DNA from: Sphingobacteriales bacterium
GTDB taxonomy: Bacteria; Bacteroidota; Bacteroidia; CAILMK01; JAAYUY01
DNA: 52,028 nt
Assembly (NCBI GenBank): GCA_012517435.1
Contig: JAAYUY010000130.1
Coordinates: 1-52,028 of the forward strand
Direction: 5' to 3'
The notes below the pieces were generated by a model. That model was not told the DNA's origin. It saw only the letters and a program-made list of their open reading frames with translations, and made no database searches. The stretch's first letter is position 1. Each line of letters starts with the position of its first letter. Position numbers and translations under genes: made by a program. Positions 28,917 to 37,301 of this stretch are shown in pieces.

Positions 28917-29537
28917 TTAGATGTTAAAATTTAAGTCCTTTATCTTTTCTTCAAAATATTTCATCCCTTTTTCATTGGCAATGCTGCGTATATGATTTTC
29001 AAACATGACCTTGAATAATCCTGAAGCAGAAAATGAAGGCCCATACAAAAAGTCAGGGTTCATGACATTCTCCATGTTCTGAACATACAGCAATGCCACC
29101 ATTTCGACATCGATGTCTTTCCTGTAAACACCTTCCTCAATACCTTTCAACAGATTTTTTTTAATGTTTTCAAAGGTTTTTTTCCTCTTCTGTTCAAAAT
29201 GATCCCTGCACAACTCAGGATATATTTTCTGCAAGTCATAAGTAAATACCGGATTGATTTCCTTTAACATACGTATTACGTCAAAACTCAGATTAAACAG
29301 AACATCTATACTGTTTTCCCCGGTTTCTTCATACCTGTTAAACAATTCATCAATCTTTTTGTTTTCGTAGTCGATAACTTTTTCCAGTAAATCGACCTTA
29401 TTTTCGATAAAACGGTAAAGTGTTTTTTTTGAAATTCCCATTTCCCGGCTCAGGTCGTCCATGGTAATCCGCTTAATCCCGTATTTCTTAAATATCCTCA
29501 GGCTGTGAAATAATATGTCGTCAAGCTCTTTAATCAT
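28917..29537 (-). CDS. TetR/AcrR family transcriptional regulator
   Basis: A 206-aa regulator with an N-terminal helix-turn-helix (about residues 22-55): YGIKRITMDDLSREMGISKK then TLYRFIENKVDLL. The C-terminal ligand domain is all-helical and divergent. It is the first gene of the efflux operon, and a 30-bp perfect-arm palindrome sits 11 nt before its ATG, so it most likely represses its own operon and is released by a pump substrate. That regulatory logic is inferred from position and family. Confidence 0.92.
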   Translation of the reverse strand: MIKELDDILFHSLRIFKKYGIKRITMDDLSREMGISKKTLYRFIENKVDLLEKVIDYENKKIDELFNRYEETGENSIDVLFNLSFDVIRMLKEINPVFTYDLQKIYPELCRDHFEQKRKKTFENIKKNLLKGIEEGVYRKDIDVEMVALLYVQNMENVMNPDFLYGPSFSASGLFKVMFENHIRSIANEKGMKYFEEKIKDLNFNI

Positions 29538-29548
29538 CCTTTTTTAAG

Positions 29549-29578
29549 TGGAAACGTTTAAAACGATTTTCGTTTCCA
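29549..29578. promoter_or_regulatory. Palindromic operator of the TetR-controlled efflux operon
   Basis: Inverted repeat with 8-bp perfect arms TGGAAACG (29549-29556) and CGTTTCCA (29571-29578) around a 14-nt AT-rich centre that itself contains an AAACG/CGTTT echo. It lies 11 nt upstream of the tetR start, the usual place for a TetR autoregulatory site. Confidence 0.75.
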
Positions 29579-29643
29579 TGGTTTTTAAGGCATACAACTT
29601 TTCAAAACTTATGCCAGTAATTTCATCATTGCCCGTGATAAAA

Positions 29644-29651
29644 TATCTTTG
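29644..29651 (+). promoter_or_regulatory. -7 box TATCTTTG for the 1437-aa T9SS gene
   Basis: Exact TAnnTTTG match followed by CA, 33 nt before the ATG at 29685. Confidence 0.55.
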
Positions 29652-29684
29652 CAGAAAATTCTAACCAAAAATTAAATTCAGGAC

Positions 29685-32600
29685 ATGAGGAAAGTCAGAT
29701 TCAGGCCGGAGTTTCTTTTGATAATATCGTTCATATTTTCAGGGAATCTGGTTCTTTATTCACAAAGCAACAATCCCTTCACAGGCAGTTCGCAAAACTT
29801 TTATGAAATAAAAGCTCAGTTTGAGAAAAAACTGGCAGAAGCCAGCGATCTTGAACATTTCAGGGAGTGGAAGCAATATAAAAGGTGGGAATGGTTTATG
29901 GAACCAAGAGTATTTCCGACCGGAGAATTACCCAATCCAATGGCTGTTTCTAACGAATTATCAAAGCCTAAACCTTACAGAAATGACGGTTACCGTTCAT
30001 CCGGAAGCTGGGTATCACTCGGACCTGACATTTCTTCAGGCAATGGAATAGGAAGAATCAATTTTATCTGTTTTCATCCGACAGATTCAAATATCATTTT
30101 TGCAGGAGCACCTTCAGGCGGATTGTGGAAAACCACTAATGGCGGGACGAGCTGGACGACCAATACTGACAATTTGCCGGTCATTGGCTTCAGCGACATG
30201 GTCATCAATCCACAGAATCCCGCAGTGATGTATCTGGCTTCAAGTGATGGAGATGCCAACGATACCTACAGTATAGGCGTTCTCAAATCGACAGATGGCG
30301 GACAAACGTGGGTAGTTACCGGACTGAATTTTAATGTTACACAGACCCGAACCATTCGTAAACTACTCATGCATCCGTCAAACCCTGATATTTTATATGC
30401 TGCCACCAACAACGGCATTTATAAAACGGTTAATGCCGGTAACAACTGGACAAGGGTTTACAGTTACGGTTGTATTGATATTGAATTTAAACCACAAAAT
30501 CCATCCGTCATCTATGCCGCTGTCTATCAGGGGTCATGGACTGCCGGAGCCAAATTTATCCGCTCAACTGACAACGGCTCGACTTGGAAGGAAATAACAG
30601 GTGATTGGTCGGGAAAAGCCAACCGTATTGCTATAGCCATTGCACCCGGGGATTCCAACTACGTTTACATCATTGCTTCTGAATCACCCACTTCCAATTA
30701 TGACAATCGTCATGGTTATCTGGGTTTTTACCGCTCGGTCAACGGTGCAGATTCCTTTGTTACCATGTCAACTTCTCCTAATATTCTGGGGTGGTCTCCG
30801 GGAGGTACCGACCAGCGGGGACAAGGATGGTACGACCTGGAAGTAGTGGTTTCTCCGGTCAACAGACATCTTGTCTTTATTGGCGGCATTAATATCTGGA
30901 AATCAGAAGATGGTGGTGCCACATGGACGCTGAGTGCACACTGGTATGGAGGTGGTGGAGCTCCTTACGTACATGCTGATATTCATGCCATGGCTTTTGA
31001 CCCCAAAAATCCCTATGCCCTCTACATTGGTTGTGACGGAGGTATTTATTACACCAAGAACGGTGGAGTCACCTATAAAGACATCAGTCAAAGCATGGTT
31101 ACTTCACAGATTTACAGAATCGGTTCTTCTGCTACTGACAACAAGCTGGTTATTGCAGGTCTTCAGGATAATGGCTCCAAACTTTACAATGGCTCATGGG
31201 GAAACGTTTTAGGCGGAGACGGAATGGAATGTATCATTGATCCAACCGACAACAAAATCATGTACGGCTCTCTCTACTATGGTGATATTCAGAAATCAAC
31301 AAACGGAGGAAGCAGTTTCAATAAAATCAAAAAAAATATTGATGAAGATGGAGGCTGGGTAACACCTTATCTGCTCTGTCCGAAAGATCCCAAAATTCTG
31401 TATGCCGGATATAATAACGTGTGGGTCAATTATAACCGTGGAAGCAGCAACTGGATTAAAATTTCTTCATTTGCAGGAAGCACAACACTTGTTGCGCTTG
31501 CAGTAGCTCCATCAGATACCAGCGTAATCTATGCAGCCAAATCGTCAACGCTTTACAGAACCAGAAACAGTGGTCAGACATGGGACAATATCAATAGCGG
31601 ACTCCCTACTGCCAATGCAAGTATCACCGATATTGAAGTCAGGGAAGATAATGCCAATGTGGTTTGGGTAACATTCTCCGGCTACAGCAACGGGAATAAG
31701 GTATTTGTCAGTGTTGACGGAGGAGATAACTGGGTTAATTACAGCGGCTCCCTACCCAATTTACCCGTTAATTGCATTGTATATCAGAAAGGTAGCGACA
31801 ATGGACTTTATGTCGGAACTGATGTCGGAGTTTATTACCGCGACAGCAGTTTAAACGACTGGATACCATTCAGCAGCGGTCTCCCGAATGTAATTGTCAA
31901 TGATCTTGAAATTTTCTACAATTCTGTTCCATCCAAACAAAGAATTAAAGCTGCTACCTATGGCCGCGGACTCTGGGAATCAGAGCTGTATGCCTCTCCT
32001 GATATTCCTCCTGTGGCCGATTTTGAAGTGAAAGATACTGTCGTTTGCCCCGGATACACAGTAAGCTTTAACAATCTTTCTTCTTATGCCACTTCATTCA
32101 GATGGTACTTCCCTGGTGCCAATCCCTCTGTAAGCACCGACCGTAACCCGAAAATAAGATTTGAATCTCCGGGTTACTATGATGTTTATCTGGTAGCCAT
32201 CAACGATTACGGAAAAGATTCCATCAGGAGAACTGCCCTTATCAGGGTGGACGCAACTGCAAAATGCATATACATCATGCCATCCACCTTTTCCAATGAT
32301 GTTTATACCACCTGCACCGGAACCTTGTTTGACCCGGGAGGAAACAGCAACTACACAAGTAACTTAAATACCATTGTAACCATTTCACCGCCACAATCAA
32401 CCGGAATTATCATGACATTCAAAAGTTTTCAGACAGAAGATAAATTTGACGTACTTGAAATATTTGAAGGCACATCTGTCAGTGGAAAGCGTATTGGCGC
32501 TTTTTCAGGAAGCACTCTGCCCGGAAATGGCCTGATTGTATCACAAGAGGGTAGTGTTACCCTTCGCTTTACCTCTGATGCCCTCGACAACAGGTCAGGT

Positions 32601-33998
32601 TTTGAAATGGAATGGAAATGTATCAAACCTGATGAGCCTCCTTTTGCCTATTTTTCTGTCACGAACAAATACAGTTGTACAGGTGAAATAAACTTTGAAA
32701 ACCGCTCCCTGAATAATCCTGTTTCTTATTTATGGGATTTTGGCGATGGTTCGTCTTCATCAGAAATAAACCCGGTTCATCAGTATCAGAAAAACGGGAA
32801 ATACAATATTAAGTTAAAGATTTCCAATGCTCATGGATCAGACAGCTTTACCATCACCAACCTTGTTGTAGATATGCCGTTACCACCAAAAGTTAATCAC
32901 GGGTCAAGCTGCGGAGCAGGTCAGGTTTCCCTTTCGGCCTATGGGGACGGTCATCTTTACTGGTATAACAGCCTGGCTGATTCAATACCTTTCCATAAAG
33001 GTTCCGGTTATCAAACATCGTTTCTGACTGAAACAAAAGATTATTACGTCAGATTGTTCACATTCGGGCCTTCACAATATGCCGGTCCATATTCCAATTC
33101 CATCGGATCTGGTGGTTTTCTTACCGGAACTCAGGGTTTGTTGTTTAATGTTTATAAAAATCTAATTATCAGGTCAGTTAAAGTGTATGCAAGTGGAAGT
33201 GGCAACCGGCAGATTCAGCTGAAAAACAGCTCCGGAAGCATTTTATATGACACCAATGTTTATCTCAACAGCGGTGAAAACCGTATAAACCTCAATTTCG
33301 AAGTCGAAAAAGGAAATGCTTATTCTCTCATCGGAATCAATGCAACACTTTACAGAAACAATGCAGGTGTAAGTTATCCCTATACCATTGAAAACTTAAT
33401 CTCGATTTACAATTCTACTGCCGGATCAACGGTTTATTATTATTTTTACGACTGGGAAATTCAGGAAAGCGATGTCTGCCGGAGTTTACCTGTAAAAATC
33501 ACTGCCGGTATATTTCAACAGGCACCAAAAGCCGGTTTTGATGCAAAAGACTCCGGGCTTTATGTGAAGTTTAACAATCTTTCCACCAACAACCTGATCA
33601 ACAACTGGAGCTTTGGCGATGGAAATACCTCTGATGAAGTCTCTCCTGTTTATAAATATTCTGCCCCCGGCAATTACACAGTAAAACTCAGTACCCACAA
33701 CGCCTGCGGCAGCGACTCTGTGTCGAAAAATATATTGATAGTCAATAGCTTAAATGAATATTCAGTTCCCGACATAAGGGTTTATCCCAATCCTTCCGAA
33801 GGAAAGTTTACTGTTGAACTAAGCCATAGTTCAGGAAAATTAAAAATAACTGATGTTAACGGAAAAGTTGTAGCCGAAGAAATTCTGGATGGCACTGGCA
33901 GAAGTATTTTCTTTACATACCAGCTCAAGAGAGGAATTTATTTCCTGTCGCTGATTGATGAAAACGGAATATTAACCAGAAAAATTATAATCTATTGA
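29685..33998 (+). CDS. Giant secreted Asp-box beta-propeller / PKD / CUB protein with T9SS type A sorting domain
   Basis: A 1437-aa secreted protein. Signal peptide: LLIISFIFSGNLVLYSQ. Residues about 100-770 carry at least nine sialidase/BNR-type Asp boxes (e.g. TTNGGTSWTT, STDGGQTWVV, STDNGSTWKE, SEDGGATWTL, SVDGGDNWVN), as in VPS10/xyloglucanase-like propellers. Then come a PKD domain (about 775-860), a CUB-like domain (about 870-980, beginning CTGTLFDPGG), a second PKD (about 990-1065, LWDFGDGSSSSEINPVHQYQ), an Ig-like segment, a third PKD (about 1280-1350, NWSFGDGNTSDEVSPVYKYS) and a T9SS tail from VYPNPSEGKFTVEL. No catalytic residues stand out, so adhesion or glycan binding is as likely as enzyme activity. 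The stop overlaps the exonuclease III start. Confidence 0.88.
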   Translation: MRKVRFRPEFLLIISFIFSGNLVLYSQSNNPFTGSSQNFYEIKAQFEKKLAEASDLEHFREWKQYKRWEWFMEPRVFPTGELPNPMAVSNELSKPKPYRNDGYRSSGSWVSLGPDISSGNGIGRINFICFHPTDSNIIFAGAPSGGLWKTTNGGTSWTTNTDNLPVIGFSDMVINPQNPAVMYLASSDGDANDTYSIGVLKSTDGGQTWVVTGLNFNVTQTRTIRKLLMHPSNPDILYAATNNGIYKTVNAGNNWTRVYSYGCIDIEFKPQNPSVIYAAVYQGSWTAGAKFIRSTDNGSTWKEITGDWSGKANRIAIAIAPGDSNYVYIIASESPTSNYDNRHGYLGFYRSVNGADSFVTMSTSPNILGWSPGGTDQRGQGWYDLEVVVSPVNRHLVFIGGINIWKSEDGGATWTLSAHWYGGGGAPYVHADIHAMAFDPKNPYALYIGCDGGIYYTKNGGVTYKDISQSMVTSQIYRIGSSATDNKLVIAGLQDNGSKLYNGSWGNVLGGDGMECIIDPTDNKIMYGSLYYGDIQKSTNGGSSFNKIKKNIDEDGGWVTPYLLCPKDPKILYAGYNNVWVNYNRGSSNWIKISSFAGSTTLVALAVAPSDTSVIYAAKSSTLYRTRNSGQTWDNINSGLPTANASITDIEVREDNANVVWVTFSGYSNGNKVFVSVDGGDNWVNYSGSLPNLPVNCIVYQKGSDNGLYVGTDVGVYYRDSSLNDWIPFSSGLPNVIVNDLEIFYNSVPSKQRIKAATYGRGLWESELYASPDIPPVADFEVKDTVVCPGYTVSFNNLSSYATSFRWYFPGANPSVSTDRNPKIRFESPGYYDVYLVAINDYGKDSIRRTALIRVDATAKCIYIMPSTFSNDVYTTCTGTLFDPGGNSNYTSNLNTIVTISPPQSTGIIMTFKSFQTEDKFDVLEIFEGTSVSGKRIGAFSGSTLPGNGLIVSQEGSVTLRFTSDALDNRSGFEMEWKCIKPDEPPFAYFSVTNKYSCTGEINFENRSLNNPVSYLWDFGDGSSSSEINPVHQYQKNGKYNIKLKISNAHGSDSFTITNLVVDMPLPPKVNHGSSCGAGQVSLSAYGDGHLYWYNSLADSIPFHKGSGYQTSFLTETKDYYVRLFTFGPSQYAGPYSNSIGSGGFLTGTQGLLFNVYKNLIIRSVKVYASGSGNRQIQLKNSSGSILYDTNVYLNSGENRINLNFEVEKGNAYSLIGINATLYRNNAGVSYPYTIENLISIYNSTAGSTVYYYFYDWEIQESDVCRSLPVKITAGIFQQAPKAGFDAKDSGLYVKFNNLSTNNLINNWSFGDGNTSDEVSPVYKYSAPGNYTVKLSTHNACGSDSVSKNILIVNSLNEYSVPDIRVYPNPSEGKFTVELSHSSGKLKITDVNGKVVAEEILDGTGRSIFFTYQLKRGIYFLSLIDENGILTRKIIIY

Positions 33999-34756
33999 AA
34001 ATCATATCATATAATGTAAACGGAATCCGGGCAGCACTCAGCAAGGGCCTAATTGACTGGCTCAAATCAACGGATGCTGATATCGTCTGTATTCAGGAAT
34101 TGAAAGCAACACCGGAACAATTCGATACTGCTCAGTTTGAAGACCTTGGATATCATTGTTTCTGGAATCCTGCTGTGAAAAAAGGATATTCAGGAGTTGG
34201 ACTATTATCCCGAGCTAAACCCGATAAGGTTGTTTTTGGTTTCGGGAAAGAGATATATGATCAGGAAGGCAGGGTCATCCGCGCAGATATCGGAGATAAG
34301 AGCTTCCTGTCTTTATATATTCCTTCAGGTAGCAGTGGTGACGAAAGACAGGATTTTAAAATGGAGTTTCTTGATTTTTTTACAGACTGGACCATTGACT
34401 TGCTCAGGCAAAGGCCAAATCTCGTCATTTCAGGTGATTTCAATATCTGTCATCAGGCCATAGACATCCATGATCCAATTCGAAATGCTACAAGTTCCGG
34501 ATTTTTACCGGAAGAAAGAGAATGGTTCTCTGGATTCCTCGACATCGGACTGACAGACAGCTTCAGGTTTCTGCATCCTAAAGTTCAAAAATATTCATGG
34601 TGGTCGTTTCGTGCCAATTCACGGGCAAAAAACCTTGGCTGGAGAATAGATTACCACCTGGTATCTGAAGGCTTGAAAAATCAAATCCGTCAGGCGGGCA
34701 TCGATAACGATGTGGTTCATTCCGATCACTGTCCTGTGTGGGTCGAACTGGCTTAG
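33995..34756 (+). CDS. xth: Exodeoxyribonuclease III
   Basis: A 253-aa exonuclease/AP endonuclease of the ExoIII family acting in base-excision repair. Motifs: KIISYNVNGIRAAL at the N-terminus, CIQELKA (catalytic Glu), SGDFNICHQAIDIHDP (Asp/Asn pair), WWSFRANSRAKNLGWRIDYH and the final SDHCPV (Asp-His). The start is a TTG at 33995, fixed by the conserved (M)KIISYN start and by its TTGA overlap with the stop of the upstream secreted-protein gene; no ATG fits. Confidence 0.94.
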   Translation: MKIISYNVNGIRAALSKGLIDWLKSTDADIVCIQELKATPEQFDTAQFEDLGYHCFWNPAVKKGYSGVGLLSRAKPDKVVFGFGKEIYDQEGRVIRADIGDKSFLSLYIPSGSSGDERQDFKMEFLDFFTDWTIDLLRQRPNLVISGDFNICHQAIDIHDPIRNATSSGFLPEEREWFSGFLDIGLTDSFRFLHPKVQKYSWWSFRANSRAKNLGWRIDYHLVSEGLKNQIRQAGIDNDVVHSDHCPVWVELA

Positions 34757-34780
34757 CCCCTAAAGCATTAATTTAGTCAC

Positions 34781-34813
34781 ATCTCACCACAGAGATCACA
34801 GAGATCACGGAGA
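34781..34813 (+). repeat. CACAGAG-type repeat upstream of the GxxExxY gene
   Basis: ATCTCACCACAGAGA followed by TCACAGAGATCACGGAGA: three tandem units of the form (N)CACRGAG. The first 15 nt are identical to the copy at 35281, exactly 500 nt downstream, so the gene between is flanked by direct repeats. Confidence 0.85.
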
Positions 34814-34825
34814 AAAAAATAAATT

Positions 34826-35197
34826 ATGATTGAAAATCAATTAACTGAAAAAATTATTGGCTGTGCCATTGAAGTGCATAAGCAATTAGGCCCAGGCCTC
34901 CTCGAATGTGCTTATGAAGAATGCTTATATTACGAGCTTATCAACTCAGGGCTGGAAGTAAAAAAGCAACTTGCTTTGCCATTAGTTTACAAAGAAATAC
35001 AATTAGATGCCGGTTACCGCATTGATTTGCTGGTGGAGAACAGAGTGATAGTTGAAATTAAATCGGTAGATGCTATTGCCGAAATACACAAAGCACAACT
35101 AATGACCTATATGAAACTGGCAAATTTAAAGATTGGCCTGCTGATTAATTTCAATGTCACAAAATTAAAAGACGGAATTGTAAGATGGATTATTTGA
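34826..35197 (+). CDS. GxxExxY family protein (PD-(D/E)XK-like)
   Basis: A 123-aa protein with the family motif in KQLGPGLLECAYEECLYYEL (GLLECAY = GxxExxY). A nuclease-like core follows: YRIDLLVENRVIVEIKSVD, where the D, E and K fit a PD-(D/E)XK arrangement. The family is common and often multicopy in Bacteroidota and other phyla; its role is not established. It stands alone between CACAGAG-type repeats, 69 nt after xth, and has no obvious promoter of its own. Confidence 0.9.
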   Translation: MIENQLTEKIIGCAIEVHKQLGPGLLECAYEECLYYELINSGLEVKKQLALPLVYKEIQLDAGYRIDLLVENRVIVEIKSVDAIAEIHKAQLMTYMKLANLKIGLLINFNVTKLKDGIVRWII

Positions 35198-35202
35198 ATT
35201 TA

Positions 35203-35317
35203 TTCACCACAGAGAACACTGAGATTCACGGAGATAATTAAAAACTCTGTGTTCCTCCGTGACCTCCGTAGTTAAAATATATCTCACCACAGAGAACACT
35301 GAGATAAACGGAGATAA
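35203..35317. repeat. Cluster of direct and inverted CACAGAG-type repeats downstream of the GxxExxY gene
   Basis: Two direct copies of CACCACAGAGAACACTGAGA begin at 35205 and 35285 (80 nt apart), each followed by a near-identical ACGGAGATAA. Between them, at 35244-35271, lies an inverted copy (CTCTGTGTTCCTCCGTGACC...), so the first direct copy and the inverted copy can fold into a long imperfect hairpin. Together with the copy at 34781 they bracket the GxxExxY gene. Confidence 0.85.
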
Positions 35318-35406
35318 AAAGAGGTAATTCTGAAGGATGTCGAGAACCCCGGGTTAAGTAATCGCAAATCAATTAAAACAGCGGTTTTGGAAAGTTGTAA
35401 AATTGA

Positions 35407-35414
35407 TAAATTTG
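35407..35414 (+). promoter_or_regulatory. -7 box TAAATTTG for the restriction-modification pair
   Basis: Exact TAnnTTTG match with a TTTG 17 nt upstream (35386-35389), close to the usual -33 element. The methyltransferase ATG follows 51 nt downstream. Confidence 0.55.
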
Positions 35415-35465
35415 CACTGACTAATCAAGATTTATTAATTACAAATAATTGATTTTTAATATTGA

Positions 35466-36347
35466 ATGAATAATGTTAATCAAAAGTATAAAAACAGAAG
35501 TTTAAAACGCAAAGACAGTGTAAAAAATTGTAAATTTGATTGGAGAAATAATATTCAAAGAAATATGAATTTTGAAGAAAAATACTTGGATAAAATCATT
35601 AACGGTGATTGCTTAACTGTTATGCAGGATATGCCTGACAAGTGTGTGGACTTGGTAGTAACTTCTCCTCCATACAACCTAAAAAATTCAACAGGAAATG
35701 GCATGAAAGATGGACGTGGTGGAAAATGGGCTGGAGCAGCTTTGGTCAATGGTTACAGTCATTATGACGATAATATGCCGCATGAACAATATGCAGAATG
35801 GCAATACAGCTGTTTGAAAGAAATGTTCCGGCTAATAAAAGATGACGGAGCAATTTTTTATAACCACAAGTGGAGAGTACAAGATGGTTTACTTCAAGAC
35901 AGAAAAGATATAATTAGAGATTTGCCTGTAAGACAAATTATTATTTGGAAACGTAAGGGTGGTATTAATTTTAATCCAGGTTATTTTTTACCGACCTATG
36001 AAGTAATCTATCTTATACCAAAACGAAAATTTAAACTTGTACCTAAAGCTAACGCATATGGTGACGTGTGGACGTTTACACAAGAGATGAAAAATGAACA
36101 CCCTGCGCCATTTCCTGTTGCATTAATTTACAGAATTATTTCTTCAACAACGGCACAAATTATTTTAGACCCATTTATGGGTAGTGGAACAACCGCAGTT
36201 GTTGCAATGGGATTAAAAAGACATTACATAGGAATTGAGCTATCACCTGACTATTGTAATATGGCTGAGCAGAGAATTAAACGTAATAAAATACACAGTG
36301 AACTTTTTGGTTTAAGACAGTTGTCTTTATTTCAAGATATAGATTGA
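35466..36347 (+). CDS. Type II restriction-modification DNA methyltransferase (beta class, N4-cytosine/N6-adenine type)
   Basis: A 293-aa amino-methyltransferase. The catalytic motif IV DLVVTSPPYNLKN comes before the SAM-binding motif I DPFMGSGTTAVVAMGLKRHY, the order of beta-class enzymes. The target-recognition region lies between (about 80-215). The first 33 residues are Lys/Asn-rich and not typical; an ATG at 35565 (MNFEEKYLDKIINGDCL) is an equally good start. It protects host DNA against the nuclease encoded next to it: the stop TGA shares its last A with the nuclease ATG. Base composition is visibly AT-richer than the flanking core genes, consistent with acquisition. The pairing with an MvaI/BcnI-type nuclease makes N4-methylcytosine the likeliest product (inference). 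Confidence 0.92.
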   Translation: MNNVNQKYKNRSLKRKDSVKNCKFDWRNNIQRNMNFEEKYLDKIINGDCLTVMQDMPDKCVDLVVTSPPYNLKNSTGNGMKDGRGGKWAGAALVNGYSHYDDNMPHEQYAEWQYSCLKEMFRLIKDDGAIFYNHKWRVQDGLLQDRKDIIRDLPVRQIIIWKRKGGINFNPGYFLPTYEVIYLIPKRKFKLVPKANAYGDVWTFTQEMKNEHPAPFPVALIYRIISSTTAQIILDPFMGSGTTAVVAMGLKRHYIGIELSPDYCNMAEQRIKRNKIHSELFGLRQLSLFQDID

Positions 36348-37132
36348 TGAAAATTTACACTAAAGAAAGCTTGATAAAAGAGCTTAAGAAAATTGCTAAA
36401 AAAGGTTGGATTGAGAATAAAAGGTATGGGAATCAAGGAGGTATTGGAAATACCCTTGAAGATTTGTTAGGGATTGAAGAAAACAATTTACCAATTCCTA
36501 ACGCAGCAGAATGGGAGTTAAAAACCCAACGATTAAACACTTCTTCACTTACGACTTTATTTCACATTGAACCTTCACCCAGAGCAGTGAAATTTGTACC
36601 GCAAGTTTTATTGCTAAAATATGGTTGGTCACATGAAGAAGCAGGAATTAAATATCCTGATAATGAAATGAGTTTCAGACAAACCATTCATGGACTTTCA
36701 CCAAGTGACAGGGGTTTTCAAGTTGTTATTGACCGTAACAATCGTAAAATTTTAATCTCATTTGACAGTAGTAAAGTTGCAGAAAAACATACTGATTGGC
36801 TTAAACAAGTTAAAGAAAGAGTTGGGTTAGGACAACTCGATCCCCAACCTTATTGGGGTTTTGACGACCTTTCTAACAAGGCGGGAACAAAATTATTAAA
36901 TTGTTTTTATGTTCAAGGAGAAGTTAAAAAAGAAGGCGACATAGAGTTTTACAGATACAGTAAAGTAATGATGCTACAGAAGTTCAAATTTGAAGGTTTT
37001 TTAAACCAAATTGAGAAAGGGAATATTTTGATTGACTTTGACGCAAGAACCGGACACAATCACGGAACAAAATTTAGAATGAGACAAAATTGTTTGCCAG
37101 AACTTTATGAAAAAGCAACAATTATTTTATGA
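36347..37132 (+). CDS. MvaI/BcnI family type II restriction endonuclease
   Basis: A 261-aa nuclease. The N-terminal block GNQGGIGNTLEDLLGIEENN and then LPIPNAAEWELKTQRL are hallmarks of the MvaI/BcnI family, with ExK in EWELKTQ as part of the active site. The C-terminal ARTGHNHGTKFRMRQ holds the conserved His region. Family members characterised so far act on CCNGG-type sites (MvaI CCWGG, BcnI CCSGG) as monomers; the site here is not known. It starts at ATG 36347, overlapping the methyltransferase stop by 1 nt (TGATG), and its own stop overlaps a further short frame. Confidence 0.93.
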   Translation: MKIYTKESLIKELKKIAKKGWIENKRYGNQGGIGNTLEDLLGIEENNLPIPNAAEWELKTQRLNTSSLTTLFHIEPSPRAVKFVPQVLLLKYGWSHEEAGIKYPDNEMSFRQTIHGLSPSDRGFQVVIDRNNRKILISFDSSKVAEKHTDWLKQVKERVGLGQLDPQPYWGFDDLSNKAGTKLLNCFYVQGEVKKEGDIEFYRYSKVMMLQKFKFEGFLNQIEKGNILIDFDARTGHNHGTKFRMRQNCLPELYEKATIIL

Positions 37133-37301
37133 ACGAAATAAAAGCTCAATTAGTAACAATTAAGCCCTTATTTGGTTTGCAGAACCAACGATGATATTTA
37201 CGATACATCGAAATTGTTCAAAACTGGTATTAAATTGGGATTTCGAAAAAATAACTTATTATTATTTTACTTTAAGACAAAAAAGAATAAATGCCCAATT
37301 C
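37129..37301 (+). pseudogene. Broken third reading frame behind the restriction endonuclease
   Basis: An ATG at 37129 overlaps the nuclease stop as ATGA, the same coupling used elsewhere in the cassette. It reads MNEIKAQLVTIKPLFGLQNQ and stops after 21 residues (37194). The +1 frame continues with protein-like sequence (TNDDIYDTSKLFKTGIKLGF, then RKNNLLLFYFKTKKN) up to the end of the next, convergent gene. This looks like the frameshifted 5' stub of a third cassette gene whose remainder has been lost. I do not recognise the family, and chance open frame in AT-rich DNA is possible. Confidence 0.35.

Noticed and set aside
34781-35317. CACAGAG repeats as a CRISPR array
   Set aside because: Units are 8-10 nt with no regular spacers, one copy is inverted, and no cas gene is present.
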